From positions 3,603,501 through 3,667,500 of the forward strand of contig NZ_CP124576.1 of NCBI RefSeq assembly GCF_000281715.2: 64,000 nucleotides of DNA. Direction: 5' to 3'. The notes beneath the pieces were generated by a model. It searched no databases and was not told the DNA's origin. It saw only the letters and a list, made by a program, of their open reading frames with translations. This DNA is from Sphingobium sp. AP49 (lineage in GTDB: Bacteria; Pseudomonadota; Alphaproteobacteria; Sphingomonadales; Sphingomonadaceae). This document shows positions 7,474 through 16,609 of the stretch, piece by piece (position 1 is the first letter of the stretch; each line of letters starts with the position of its first letter). The translations under genes and the position numbers were made by a program.

Positions 7474-8574
7474 ATGACACGCCTGTTCCGCTTCCTCCTG
7501 CCGCTGCTGGCGCTGATCGCGGCGCCCGCCGCCCATGCCGAGCGCGTCAAGGACCTGGGCACCTTCCAGGGCGTGCGCCCGAACCAGCTCACCGGCTATG
7601 GCATCGTCGTGGGCCTCGCCGGCACCGGCGACGACAGCATCGAATATACGGTGCAGGGCATGAAGGGCGTGGTCTCGCGCTTCGGCCTCACCCTGCCCGC
7701 CGGCGTCAATCCGGCGCTCAAAAATGCGGCTGCCGTACTCGTCACCGCCGACCTGCCGGCCTTTTCCAAGCCGGGCCAGCGGCTGGACGTCACCGTGTCG
7801 GCGATGGGCAAGGCCAAGTCGTTGCGGGGCGGTACCTTGATCATGACGCCGCTGCGCGGCGCCGATAACGAAATCTATGCGATGGCACAGGGCAATCTGG
7901 CCGTCGGCGGTCTGGGCGTGTCGGGCGCGGATGGCAGCCAGGTGTCGGTCAACATCCCGTCGGCCGGTCGCATTCCGGAAGGCGCCACGGTCGAACGTGC
8001 GGTCGCCACCGGTTTCGACACCGCGCCGACCCTGACCTTCAACCTGGCCGAAGCCGACCTGACCACCGCGCTGCGGGTTGCCGACGGCATCAACAAGACC
8101 TTCGGCGATCGCCGCGCGCGCGCGATGGACGCCGTGTCCGTCGCGATCGACGCGACGCCGGGCGCCGAGGAACGCATCCTGATGATGGGCATGATCGAGA
8201 ATATCGAGATCACGCCCGCCGACGCCCCCGCCCGTGTCATCGTCAACGCCCGCACCGGCACCGTGGTCATCAATGGCGCGGTACGGATCCATCCGGCTGC
8301 GGTCGCGCACGGCAAATTGACCGTCAGCGTCAACGAAAGCCCCCGCGTGGTTCAGCCAGCACCCTTCAGCCAGGGTCGCACTGCGGTGGAGCAGTCATCC
8401 AGCATCAGCATCGACCAGGAAAAGAAACCTATGGTTAATTTTAAAGGTGGGGCGTCGCTGGCCGATATAGTGAAGGCGGTCAATGCCATCGGGGCTTCCC
8501 CGGCGGACATGGTCGCGATCCTGGAAGCGCTGAAACAGGCTGGCGCGATGAAAGCGGAACTGGTGGTGTTGTGA
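7474..8574 (+). CDS. flgI: FlgI, flagellar P-ring protein
   Basis: The 366-residue product has a signal peptide (FRFLLPLLALIAAPAAHA, then ERVKDLGTFQGVRPNQLTGY). The highly conserved FlgI block GYGIVVGLAGTGDDS follows. FlgI forms the periplasmic P-ring around the rod, helped by FlgA. I prefer the ATG at 7474, which gives the canonical length and a short signal peptide. An ATG at 7456 overlaps the flgH stop and would add six residues. The gene ends in a TGATG overlap with flgJ. Confidence 0.95.
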   Translation: MTRLFRFLLPLLALIAAPAAHAERVKDLGTFQGVRPNQLTGYGIVVGLAGTGDDSIEYTVQGMKGVVSRFGLTLPAGVNPALKNAAAVLVTADLPAFSKPGQRLDVTVSAMGKAKSLRGGTLIMTPLRGADNEIYAMAQGNLAVGGLGVSGADGSQVSVNIPSAGRIPEGATVERAVATGFDTAPTLTFNLAEADLTTALRVADGINKTFGDRRARAMDAVSVAIDATPGAEERILMMGMIENIEITPADAPARVIVNARTGTVVINGAVRIHPAAVAHGKLTVSVNESPRVVQPAPFSQGRTAVEQSSSISIDQEKKPMVNFKGGASLADIVKAVNAIGASPADMVAILEALKQAGAMKAELVVL

Positions 8575-8891
8575 TGCAGATATCGACGGTTTCCGGAACG
8601 AGCGGCCAGACCGCGTCATCCACGAACAAGGCGGGGCTGGAAAAGGCCGCGCAGCAGTTCGAGGCCATTTTCCTGCGCCAGATGATCGGCGCGATGCGTT
8701 CGGCCAGCCTTGCCGACGGGATCACCGATTCCAGCGCCAGCGACCAGTTCCGCGACATGGCCGATGCGCGCACGGCAGATTCCATGGCGACCAAGGGTAG
8801 CCTGGGCATTGCCGAACTGCTGTTGAAGCAATTTTCGCCCCCATCATCAGTCCCCGCGCCTGACGGGCCGACGCCGGCGGAGGGCGCATGA
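8574..8891 (+). CDS. flgJ: FlgJ-type rod-binding protein (no muramidase domain)
   Basis: 105 residues that match only the N-terminal rod-capping domain of FlgJ (LEKAAQQFEAIFLRQMIGAM, then DQFRDMADARTADSMATKG). The C-terminal glycosidase domain of enteric FlgJ is absent, as is common in alphaproteobacteria, so a separate enzyme must open the peptidoglycan. The ATG overlaps the flgI stop by one base (a GTG at 8571 is also possible), and its end overlaps flgK by four bases. Confidence 0.9.
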   Translation: MQISTVSGTSGQTASSTNKAGLEKAAQQFEAIFLRQMIGAMRSASLADGITDSSASDQFRDMADARTADSMATKGSLGIAELLLKQFSPPSSVPAPDGPTPAEGA

Positions 8892-10228
8892 GCGATCTTT
8901 TCATCATCGGCGCATCGGGCACCCGCGCCTATCGCGCCGCCATGGCGGCGGTTTCGGAAAATATCGCCAACGCCAGTACCGACGGATTTGCCCGTCGGTC
9001 GGTGACGACGGTGGAATCCGGTTCGTCGACCGCCACCATGTCGATGTATATTTCCAAGGCAAATTTCGGCGGCACCCAGATATCCAGCGTCAACCGCGCC
9101 ACCGATCCCTATCTGGACGCATCGGTGCGCATGACGTCGATGGCGCTAGGCAGTTCGACGGCCCGTCTGCGTTGGCAGAACGACATCGAAACCGCGCTCA
9201 ACGATACCGGAACGGGCGTTGGCCAGTTGATGACCGGCATGTTCCAGAACATGGACAAGCTGGCGGCCAGCCCCAGCGATACCTCGCTGCGCGTGACCAC
9301 GCTGGACAGCATTTCCCGCGTTGCCGAATCCTTCCGCCAGACGGCGGCGGACCTGGAAAATATCTCGGCCGGCATCAACACCGAAGCGCAGGCATCGGTG
9401 CAGACGATCAACCAGCAGCTGTCGGCGCTGGCAGACATCAACAACAGCCTGCTGCGGGCACAACCGGGCACATCGGCCTATGCCCAGTTGCTCGACAGCC
9501 GCGATTCCGCTCTGCAGACGCTATCGGGCAACCTCAATGTCACGATCGGCTTCGGCGCGCACGAGACGGCAGAGATCAGCTATAATGGCCAGACACTGGT
9601 ATCGGGTGACAGCGCGGCCGCGCTGGCCGTCACGGCGTCGGATACGGACGGCCGCCTGTCGCTGTCCTTGAGCGATGGCACCGCGCTCACCGCACCGTCA
9701 AACGGGACGCTGGGTGGCCTTTTCGCATCGGCGGATACGACGGCGGAACGGCGGGCCAGCCTCGACACGCTGGCGGAACAGTTCGTTAACAACGTCAATA
9801 GCTGGCACGCACAAGGCGTGACGGATTCGGGCGCGGCCGGCGCGCCCCTGCTGTCCTATGGCGGCGGGGCGGCCAGCATAACGGCGCTGGATGTCGAACC
9901 GTCGGGCCTCGCCACGCGATCGGCCGATGGCACGCTGAACGGCAATCTGCTGACGGTGTCGTCGGTCCTGCGCGGCGCGGGCAGCGTCGAGCAGGGCTGG
10001 ACCACGTTAATCACCAGCAACGCCAATCTGCTGACCGCAACCAAGGCGGAGAACACCACGGCGCAAAGCCGCAGCGACCAGGCGGTTGCCGCGCGCGAGG
10101 CCGTGAGCGGCGTCGATCTCGATATGGAAGCGGCCGACCTGCTGCGTCTGCAACAGGCCTATTCGGGCTGCGCCAAGGTGCTGCAGATCGCCAAGGAGAC
10201 CGTCGATTCCATCCTGCAGATCATCTGA
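8888..10228 (+). CDS. flgK: FlgK, hook-filament junction protein 1
   Basis: 446 residues. The N-terminus has the HAP signature (AYRAAMAAVSENIANASTDG, then FARRSVTT). The C-terminus (SGVDLDMEAADLLRLQQAYS, then KVLQIAKETVDSILQII) is the conserved FlgK D0 helix. FlgK and FlgL join hook to filament and are chaperoned by FlgN. It is somewhat shorter than enteric FlgK (about 547), mainly in the variable middle. Coupled to flgJ by ATGA, with flgL 18 bases downstream. Confidence 0.94.
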   Translation: MSDLFIIGASGTRAYRAAMAAVSENIANASTDGFARRSVTTVESGSSTATMSMYISKANFGGTQISSVNRATDPYLDASVRMTSMALGSSTARLRWQNDIETALNDTGTGVGQLMTGMFQNMDKLAASPSDTSLRVTTLDSISRVAESFRQTAADLENISAGINTEAQASVQTINQQLSALADINNSLLRAQPGTSAYAQLLDSRDSALQTLSGNLNVTIGFGAHETAEISYNGQTLVSGDSAAALAVTASDTDGRLSLSLSDGTALTAPSNGTLGGLFASADTTAERRASLDTLAEQFVNNVNSWHAQGVTDSGAAGAPLLSYGGGAASITALDVEPSGLATRSADGTLNGNLLTVSSVLRGAGSVEQGWTTLITSNANLLTATKAENTTAQSRSDQAVAAREAVSGVDLDMEAADLLRLQQAYSGCAKVLQIAKETVDSILQII

Positions 10229-10246
10229 CGGAAAAGGGGCTGAGAC

Positions 10247-11092
10247 ATGGTAGGCATCACCAACAAGATCCTGCTCGCCGAAATCCGTCGGCAGCAGCAA
10301 CTGTCGCAGAGCATCGTCGACGGGCAGACGGCGATCTCCACCGGCGTGACCCTGACCAAGCCGTCCGACGACGCACTGGCCTGGGTCCAGGTATCCGACA
10401 TTGGCCGCGCCCAGGCGCAGCAGTCGGCCTGGCAGACCAACGTCAGCTATGGCACGACCCGCGCAGGCAATGCTGAATCCAACCTTGAGGAGATGAACAA
10501 TCTCCTCACACGCGCGCAGGAACTGGTGACATCGGCCCGCAACGGATCGCTGAACGACACCAGTGCCGCCGCAATCGCCGAAGAATTGAAGACGATCCGC
10601 ACGACGATCGGCGAACTGCTCAACCAGAAGGACTATCAGGGCGTCTCTGTATTCGATGACGGCCAGAGCGTGCTGGTGCCGGTGAGCCGCGGCCTCAATT
10701 TGGCGGTGGTCGGAACCAAGCAGGAAATTTCCGAGGGCATCGACATCGACGGGACGCCGATGTCGATCGACGATATATTAGGCAAGGCCATCGATGCCGT
10801 GCAGGGCGGTTCGGACACGGACGTGGCCAGTGCGCTCGATGCGATTCTGGCAGGCCAGGATCGCATCGTGGTCGAACGCGCCAAGCAGGGCGTGCGCAGT
10901 GACAGGCTCGATGTCATCGGCACGCGGCTGACCGATGTCGACATGACGCTCGATGAGCGTCGCCAGTCGCTGGAATCGGCAGATCTGACCACGGTGATTT
11001 CCACGGTGAAGGCCCAGTTGCTGCAGTTGGAAGCCGCGCAGTCGGCCTTTGCCCGGATCAATCAACAGACGCTGTTCGATCTGATCAAGTGA
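10247..11092 (+). CDS. flgL: FlgL, hook-filament junction protein 3
   Basis: 281 residues with flagellin-like ends: QQQLSQSIVDGQTAISTGVT near the N-terminus, followed by KPSDDALAW, and LQLEAAQSAFARINQQTLFD at the C-terminus. FlgL is the second junction protein on which the FliC filament begins. It is the last structural gene of the rightward flg run; a 120-base gap with no clear terminator separates it from motA. Confidence 0.92.
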   Translation: MVGITNKILLAEIRRQQQLSQSIVDGQTAISTGVTLTKPSDDALAWVQVSDIGRAQAQQSAWQTNVSYGTTRAGNAESNLEEMNNLLTRAQELVTSARNGSLNDTSAAAIAEELKTIRTTIGELLNQKDYQGVSVFDDGQSVLVPVSRGLNLAVVGTKQEISEGIDIDGTPMSIDDILGKAIDAVQGGSDTDVASALDAILAGQDRIVVERAKQGVRSDRLDVIGTRLTDVDMTLDERRQSLESADLTTVISTVKAQLLQLEAAQSAFARINQQTLFDLIK

Positions 11093-11212
11093 TCGCAAAA
11101 ATGGGCCACGTCCTAAACCGGACGCTAACCAGGTCGTATTAACCAATCGACAGGCGTCACGTTCGACGCCGCGATTGGCGCCCCAAGGGGGCTCGTAGAT
11201 TCGGGGATCACC

Positions 11213-12076
11213 ATGTTCGCAGTTATCGGCCTCGTCGTCCTGATCGTCATGGTGTTTGGCGGGTTCATCTTCACCGGCGGCGATATCGGCCCGGTCCTGC
11301 ACGCACTGCCGCATGAAATGCTGATCATCGGTGGCGCGGCTGTCGGCGCGCTCATCATCGGCAATTCAGGCGCGGATCTCAAGGCGCTGGGCGGCGGCCT
11401 CGCCAAGGTGTTCAAGGGACCGCAATATAAGAAGCAGGATTTTCTCGACTGCATCTTCCTGGTCAGCAAGCTGATGAAGACGCTGCGCGTCGAAGGGCCG
11501 GTGGCGCTCGAACCCCATATCGAGGATCCGGGCAGCTCCACCATCTTCACCGAATATCCCCGCCTGATGAAGGACAAGACGCTGATCCACCTGATCAGCG
11601 ACACGCTGCGCCTGGTGGTGGTATCGTCCGGCACGCTCGATCCGCATGCGGTCGAGGAGGTGATGGACAACAGCCTCAAGACCCATCACCACGAAACGCT
11701 CAAGCCTGCAGACAATCTGCAGGGCCTGGCCGACGCCCTCCCTGCCCTCGGCATCGTCGCGGCGGTGCTGGGCGTGGTCAAGACCATGGGATCGATCGAT
11801 CAGCCGCCCGCCATTCTGGGCGCGATGATCGGTTCGGCCCTGGTCGGCACCTTCCTGGGCGTGTTGCTGGCCTATGGCATGGTCAATCCGTTCGCCAATC
11901 GCTGCCGCAGCGTGATCGAGGCGGACGGCGCCATGTATCATGTCGTCAAGCAGATCATCATCGCCTCGCTGCACGGACATCCGCAACCGCTGGTGATCGA
12001 GGCCGCCCGCTCCAGCCTGACCCATGCGAACCAGCCGGCCTTCGCCGAAGTGTTTGACGGCATGCGGGGCAAATAA
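11213..12076 (+). CDS. motA: MotA, flagellar stator channel protein
   Basis: 287 residues with four membrane helices: two at the N-terminus and a conserved pair (ALGIVAAVLGVVKTMGSIDQ, then ILGAMIGSALVGTFLGVLLA). The cytoplasmic loop holds the charged stretch typical of MotA (LRVEGPVALEPHIEDP) that touches FliG. With MotB it forms the proton-driven stator in the inner membrane. Upstream is an inverted repeat GGCGTC-N6-GACGCC (11153-11170) of unknown role; no sigma-54 or sigma-28 promoter could be assigned. Confidence 0.95.
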   Translation: MFAVIGLVVLIVMVFGGFIFTGGDIGPVLHALPHEMLIIGGAAVGALIIGNSGADLKALGGGLAKVFKGPQYKKQDFLDCIFLVSKLMKTLRVEGPVALEPHIEDPGSSTIFTEYPRLMKDKTLIHLISDTLRLVVVSSGTLDPHAVEEVMDNSLKTHHHETLKPADNLQGLADALPALGIVAAVLGVVKTMGSIDQPPAILGAMIGSALVGTFLGVLLAYGMVNPFANRCRSVIEADGAMYHVVKQIIIASLHGHPQPLVIEAARSSLTHANQPAFAEVFDGMRGK

Positions 12077-12079
12077 GCC

Positions 12080-13135
12080 ATGGCCGAGAAGAAGCGCGGG
12101 GCGAACGAGCCCGAACCCCGGCCGATCATCGTCAAGAAGATCATCGTCGAGGGGCATGGCGGCCATCATGGCGGCGCCTGGAAAGTGGCCTATGCCGACT
12201 TCGTGACGGCGATGATGGCCTTCTTCCTGCTGATGTGGCTGCTAGGCGCGACCACCGAGAAGCAGCGCAAGGCGCTGGCCGATTATTTCACCCCGACGCT
12301 GGTCGAGCTGAAGATGAATTCGGCCGGGTCGACCGGCATGTTCGGCGGTGACAGCCTGATGGCGAAGGAAAATTATCCCACTACCGGTGGCCAGGGCAAT
12401 CTGGCCATCACCATCCCGCGCGACGCCACTGGCACCAAGGATCAGGGCGGCAAGGCGATGCGGGCGGCCGATCGCCAGAAATTCGAGAAGATCAAAAAGC
12501 AGCTTGAAGACCGCATGTCCAAGAAGGGCCTTGCGAATCTGCGCAAGAATGTGCGCTTCACCGAGACCCGGGAAGGGTTGCGCATCGACCTGATCGACGA
12601 GGCCGATTTCGCGATGTTCCGGTCGGGTACCGATCAGTTGGTCCCCGAAGCCCGGGCTCTGATCGCCGAAGTGTCGGACGCGCTGCAGACCATGCCCAAC
12701 CCGCTGATCGTGCGCGGCCATACTGATGGCCTGCCCTATGCCTCGGGGCGGACCATGAACAACTGGATGCTGTCGTCCGCGCGCGCCGAAACGACGCGCA
12801 AGGCGCTGGCTGACACCGGCATTCCAAACAGCCGCTTTGCCCGGATCGAAGGCGTCGCCGATCGCGAGCCCTTCGTGAAGACCGACGTCTATGACCCGCG
12901 CAACCGGCGCATGTCGATCATCCTGGGCTGGACCCGGGGCGGCGGCAGCGACAATAGCGACAGCGAGGAACAGGATGCCGAAACCCAGGCGGCGATCAAG
13001 GAGCGGGATAATCCGCAACGCGTTGCCCGCGAACAGATGCAGAAGCTGGATATGGGCGGCACGGCCCTGCCGGCCGGCGCGGCGCTGATCAATCCGACGG
13101 CGGCGGGCACATCATCCAAGCCGGGCAAGCATTAA
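12080..13135 (+). CDS. motB: MotB, flagellar stator protein
   Basis: 351 residues. After a charged N-terminus comes WKVAYADFVTAMMAFFLLMW, in which the Asp is the proton-carrying residue of MotB. The plug region follows, then an OmpA-like peptidoglycan-binding domain (LIVRGHTDGLPYASG, then LSSARAETTRKAL and RRMSIIL). It starts 3 bases after motA. The N-terminus has a Gly/His-rich segment (VEGHGGHHGGAWK), a common MotB feature. A strong terminator follows. Confidence 0.96.
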   Translation: MAEKKRGANEPEPRPIIVKKIIVEGHGGHHGGAWKVAYADFVTAMMAFFLLMWLLGATTEKQRKALADYFTPTLVELKMNSAGSTGMFGGDSLMAKENYPTTGGQGNLAITIPRDATGTKDQGGKAMRAADRQKFEKIKKQLEDRMSKKGLANLRKNVRFTETREGLRIDLIDEADFAMFRSGTDQLVPEARALIAEVSDALQTMPNPLIVRGHTDGLPYASGRTMNNWMLSSARAETTRKALADTGIPNSRFARIEGVADREPFVKTDVYDPRNRRMSIILGWTRGGGSDNSDSEEQDAETQAAIKERDNPQRVAREQMQKLDMGGTALPAGAALINPTAAGTSSKPGKH

Positions 13136-13174
13136 GGAAAGGGGCCGCCCCGAAGGTCGAGGCGGCCCCTTTCC
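13136..13174. terminator. Bidirectional terminator between motB and the phosphatase gene
   Basis: Perfect 14-bp arms GGAAAGGGGCCGCC (13136-13149) and GGCGGCCCCTTTCC (13161-13174) with an 11-base loop, between convergent genes. The A/T ends of the stem can serve both strands. Confidence 0.85.
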
Positions 13175-13191
13175 GGTGCGAACCCGCCCGG

Positions 13192-14280
13192 TCATTCCAG
13201 ATAGGTGGCGCGCAGTGCCGCAATGTCGACCTTGGTAAGGCCAACCACCTTCTCCAGATAGGCATCGACGGAGCCATAACGCTGATCGATCGCGTCAAAA
13301 GCGAAAGCGAGCAGAGGCTTGCCATCGGGCGTTTTCAATATCTGCGGTTTCGCCGCCGCCGGATTGGCATGATAGCGGGCGAACATTTGGGCCGCGACAT
13401 TGTCCGGAAAGGCGTTGGGATCGATCTTGCCCATCTCATATTCGGGTCGACGATATTGGGTGGAAAGATGATAATCTGCGATGATCACATCGCGCGGCAC
13501 GGCGAGGGCCGACAAGATCATGGCGGCGGCAAAGCCGGTGCGATCCTGTCCCGCCGAACAGTTGAAGACGACCGGCCCTTCCTTCGCGAGCAGCCGCCCG
13601 AAAAGCAGGCGTAATTGTGGTGCCAGCATTTCGGGCATGGCGGAATAGAGGCCGGCGCCATTGCCGGCCGTACCCGCTGCCCCCGTGCCGCTGGCCGCCG
13701 GGCGCATCGCCGCCATCAGCGTCGCCATCGAATAGCCGACGGCATGATAGGGAACCCCCTCGATCTTCGTGGGAGCAAGCTGGCGCTCCTCGCTGGAGCG
13801 CAGGTCGACCATGTTGGCCAGGTGCAGGCCGCCTATCAGCTTCGCATCGGCATCCGAAATCAGCGGCGTCGCACCGGAGCGATAGATCATGCCCCAGCGG
13901 ACATGCTTGCCACCTGCGCCCACATAGCCGCCAACATCCCGAAAATTGGAGCCGTGATCGAGCGGCACGAGACGTTCCGAAACGCGCAGGGTCGCGCCGC
14001 TCCGATGGTCGCGCACCAGAAAATAAGGGCGCGTGCCGGCCGGCACGGTTTGTTCGTAAGTGCCATCCCCGTCCAGGCGCGACACCAATATTGCCCTATT
14101 GACGGGCACGTCCGCGCCATCCGCCATGTAGACATCGACCATGCCTGCGTCGGCCCAGCTGAGCTTTAGCCGATCCGGAGCAATGCGTTCGACCTGCGCG
14201 CCCGTGACCGTCCCGGCAGACGCCGATACCGGCACGAGCAGCAGTGCCAGCGCGACTGCGGCACCATATGTCCTCTTCAT
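13192..14280 (-). CDS. Exported tyrosine-protein phosphatase
   Basis: A 362-residue protein with a signal peptide (GAAVALALLLVPVSASA) and a C-terminal dual-specificity/tyrosine phosphatase domain. The phosphate loop is CSAGQDRTG (C241, R247), the Y_phosphatase3 form found in bacterial secreted phosphatases. The preceding DHGSNFRDVGGY motif is also typical of that family. The N-terminal part (residues 22-100) looks like a fibronectin-type beta domain. I chose the ATG at 14280 because GGAGAGGG lies just upstream. Transcribed toward motB and ended by the shared terminator; substrate unknown. Confidence 0.88.
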   Translation of the reverse strand: MKRTYGAAVALALLLVPVSASAGTVTGAQVERIAPDRLKLSWADAGMVDVYMADGADVPVNRAILVSRLDGDGTYEQTVPAGTRPYFLVRDHRSGATLRVSERLVPLDHGSNFRDVGGYVGAGGKHVRWGMIYRSGATPLISDADAKLIGGLHLANMVDLRSSEERQLAPTKIEGVPYHAVGYSMATLMAAMRPAASGTGAAGTAGNGAGLYSAMPEMLAPQLRLLFGRLLAKEGPVVFNCSAGQDRTGFAAAMILSALAVPRDVIIADYHLSTQYRRPEYEMGKIDPNAFPDNVAAQMFARYHANPAAAKPQILKTPDGKPLLAFAFDAIDQRYGSVDAYLEKVVGLTKVDIAALRATYLE

Positions 14281-14374
14281 CCGGACCCTCTCCATGACAT
14301 TATTATGACAGTCACAGCAAAGCATCGCCCAGGTCGCACGGCAAGAGCAGCCAGCAGCCAGCGGCGTGGCGATA

Positions 14375-15754
14375 TCAGGCCGGGAGGACGAGGCTGGCTT
14401 CGAGGCCGCCGCCGGGGCGGTTGGCGAGCTGGAGCGCGCCGCCATGTTCGGCCATGATTGCACGGACGAGCGCGAGGCCAAGGCCAGCGCCGCCGGTCTC
14501 GCGGTTGCGCGAGCCTTCGAGCCGGGTGAAGGGCTCCATCATCTCGCCCATCTTCTCCTCGGCAATGCCGGGGCCTTCATCGGCGACGACGATGCGGATC
14601 ATGCCGTCCTGATGCTGGACGCTGACATGGGCGCGGTCGCCATAGACGATGGCATTTTCGATCAGGTTGCGCAGAGCCCGACGGATCTGCTGGGCGCGGA
14701 CGAAGGCGACGGCGCGATCGCTGTCGATCATGTCGACCGGTGACCCCAGTTCGATGAAATCCTCCACGACAGCGTCGGCGAGCGAGGTGAGGTCGACCTT
14801 CTGCGCCGCCTCGCTGCTGCGGCCGGCGCGGGCGAGCGAGAGGATGTCGTCGAGCATCCGGTTCATTTCCTCGATCGTCTCGGACATGCGGGCGCGCTCG
14901 CCATCATCCTCGACCGATTCGGTGCGGACGCGCAGCGATGCGAGCGGCGTGCGCAGATCATGGCCGATGGCGCCCAGCATCCGGTCCTTCTCGTCCAGCA
15001 TGGCTATGATGCGGGCGCGCATGGCGTTGAAGGCGGTGGTAAGCTGGCGCACGTCGCCCGGCCCGCTTTCCTCGACCGGATCGGCCAAGCCGGTCCTGGC
15101 GAACTGGCGGGCGGAACCGGTGAGCTGCTTGAGCGGGCTGGCGAAACGGCGCCCCATCCAGAGCAGGGGGATAAGGACGATGACGTAGAGGATCAGCGTC
15201 TGGGCGACCAGCCAGCCGCCAAAGCGTGGCGGGCGGCTGCCGATGCGCGCCTCCGTCGACAGCCATTTGCCCGGCTCATATTCGACAGCAAGGGTCAGGC
15301 GACCGACACGATGGTCGCGCGGCGCTTCCCCGGTGGCGCGGCTGCGTATCTGTTCCCAGCGGCGCAGCGGCATGATGCGGCTATCCTCGGCCGCGGCGAT
15401 CGCATGGACGGTGAGGCCGATATCCTCGAACATGGCGGCGGCGCGCGCCTCGACATCGGGGCGCGGCTTGCCGGTCAGGGTCGGGCGCGTCGTTGAAAAA
15501 TCGACATTGCGACGATCCCGGTCACGATCCTCGCCCTGTTCCCGATTGTCCCGCCCCGGCCAGCGATCGGGCCGGACATCGAGCGCGTTGATGACGCGAT
15601 AGACGACCGGCGCGGTCTGGCTGGTCAGCTCGACCCGGTTGCGTTCGCGCAGCAGCAGGCCGAAATTGATCGCCTGCGCCACGAACAGCGCGATCGCGAC
15701 CAGGACGATGATCTGTCCAACCAGGCTTTGCGGCCAAAGGCGCAATTGCTTCAC
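14375..15754 (-). CDS. EnvZ-like sensor histidine kinase
   Basis: 459 residues. Two membrane helices (about 13-35 and 181-200) enclose a 145-residue periplasmic region rich in Asp and Arg. HAMP follows (about 200-255), then HisKA with AIGHDLRTPL (H265), then HATPase with NLIENAI (N box), DEGPGI (G1) and GGAGLGLALVRAI (G2). The architecture is that of EnvZ-type kinases. The start overlaps the end of the response regulator gene by four bases, so the pair is one operon. The stimulus is unknown; the next gene upstream on this strand is an EF-hand protein. Confidence 0.92.
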   Translation of the reverse strand: MKQLRLWPQSLVGQIIVLVAIALFVAQAINFGLLLRERNRVELTSQTAPVVYRVINALDVRPDRWPGRDNREQGEDRDRDRRNVDFSTTRPTLTGKPRPDVEARAAAMFEDIGLTVHAIAAAEDSRIMPLRRWEQIRSRATGEAPRDHRVGRLTLAVEYEPGKWLSTEARIGSRPPRFGGWLVAQTLILYVIVLIPLLWMGRRFASPLKQLTGSARQFARTGLADPVEESGPGDVRQLTTAFNAMRARIIAMLDEKDRMLGAIGHDLRTPLASLRVRTESVEDDGERARMSETIEEMNRMLDDILSLARAGRSSEAAQKVDLTSLADAVVEDFIELGSPVDMIDSDRAVAFVRAQQIRRALRNLIENAIVYGDRAHVSVQHQDGMIRIVVADEGPGIAEEKMGEMMEPFTRLEGSRNRETGGAGLGLALVRAIMAEHGGALQLANRPGGGLEASLVLPA

Positions 15755-16470
15755 AGTTTGCGGACCTCCGCCGACAAAGTGTAGCCGCCGCCCCAGACGG
15801 TCTTGATCAGCGTCGGGTTCTTGGCATCGGGCTCGATCTTCTTGCGCAGGCGACTGATCTGGTTGTCGATCGCCCGGTCGAAGGCATTGGCCTCGCGCCC
15901 CTGGGTGATGTCGAGCAACTGGTCGCGGCTGAGCACCTGATTGGGCCGGGTGGCGAAGGCCATCATCAGATTATATTCGGCGGTCGAGAGGGGCAGAGAG
16001 ACGCCCTCGGCATCGACCAGGGTGCGTTCCTGCGTCTTCAGCAACCAGCCGGCAAAGGCATAGGTGGCGCCGTCAGGCGCGGTGACGCGCTGGCCGCCGG
16101 TGGCGACGCGGCGGAAGATCACCTTGATACGGGCGACCAGTTCGCGCGGCGAAAAGGGTTTGAGCACATAATCGTCCGCCCCCATTTCCAGCCCGACGAT
16201 GCGGTCGGTCTCTTCGGAGCGGGCGGTGAGCAGGATCACCGGAATCTCGCTGGTCTCGCGGATGTGGCGACAGAGCGACAGGCCATCCTCGCCAGGCATC
16301 ATGATGTCGAGGATGACGAGGTCGATGGCATTGGCGGCCAGACGCAGCCGCGCCTCCGCCGCATTCTCGACCGCCGTCACGCGGAAGCCGTTGCGGGAGA
16401 GATATTGGGCCAGCGGCTCGCGGATCGATCGCTCGTCATCGACGAGCAGGAGATGGGGACGTTCGCTCAT
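15751..16470 (-). CDS. OmpR-family response regulator
   Basis: 239 residues. The receiver domain has D11/D12 and the phospho-acceptor D55 (VILDIMMPGEDG), with K in DDYVLKPFSPREL. The C-terminal winged helix ends with ISRLRKKIEPDAKNPTLIKT and VWGGGYTLSAEV, the OmpR/PhoB signature. It is the first gene of a two-gene operon with the kinase and lies downstream of the EF-hand gene, separated by two hairpins. Confidence 0.94.
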   Translation of the reverse strand: MSERPHLLLVDDERSIREPLAQYLSRNGFRVTAVENAAEARLRLAANAIDLVILDIMMPGEDGLSLCRHIRETSEIPVILLTARSEETDRIVGLEMGADDYVLKPFSPRELVARIKVIFRRVATGGQRVTAPDGATYAFAGWLLKTQERTLVDAEGVSLPLSTAEYNLMMAFATRPNQVLSRDQLLDITQGREANAFDRAIDNQISRLRKKIEPDAKNPTLIKTVWGGGYTLSAEVRKL

Positions 16471-16501
16471 TTTGCCTGTCTGTCATGCCGGGGGACGGGT
16501 T

Positions 16502-16586
16502 GGAAGGGCGAAGGCAGGGGAACCTTCGCCCTTCCCCCTTGGGACGATCGACTGGAGCGGGGCGCTAGGGGGAAAAGCCCCGCTCC
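16502..16586 (-). terminator. Two hairpins after the EF-hand gene
   Basis: Hairpin 1: GGAGCGGGGC (16554-16563) with GCCCCGCTCC (16577-16586). Hairpin 2: GGAAGGGCGAAGG (16502-16514) with CCTTCGCCCTTCC (16523-16535). Neither is followed by a good T-run on the minus strand, so they may attenuate rather than fully stop transcription toward the response regulator. Confidence 0.55.
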
Positions 16587-16609
16587 GGATCGTCGGCGCT
16601 GTCAGCCGA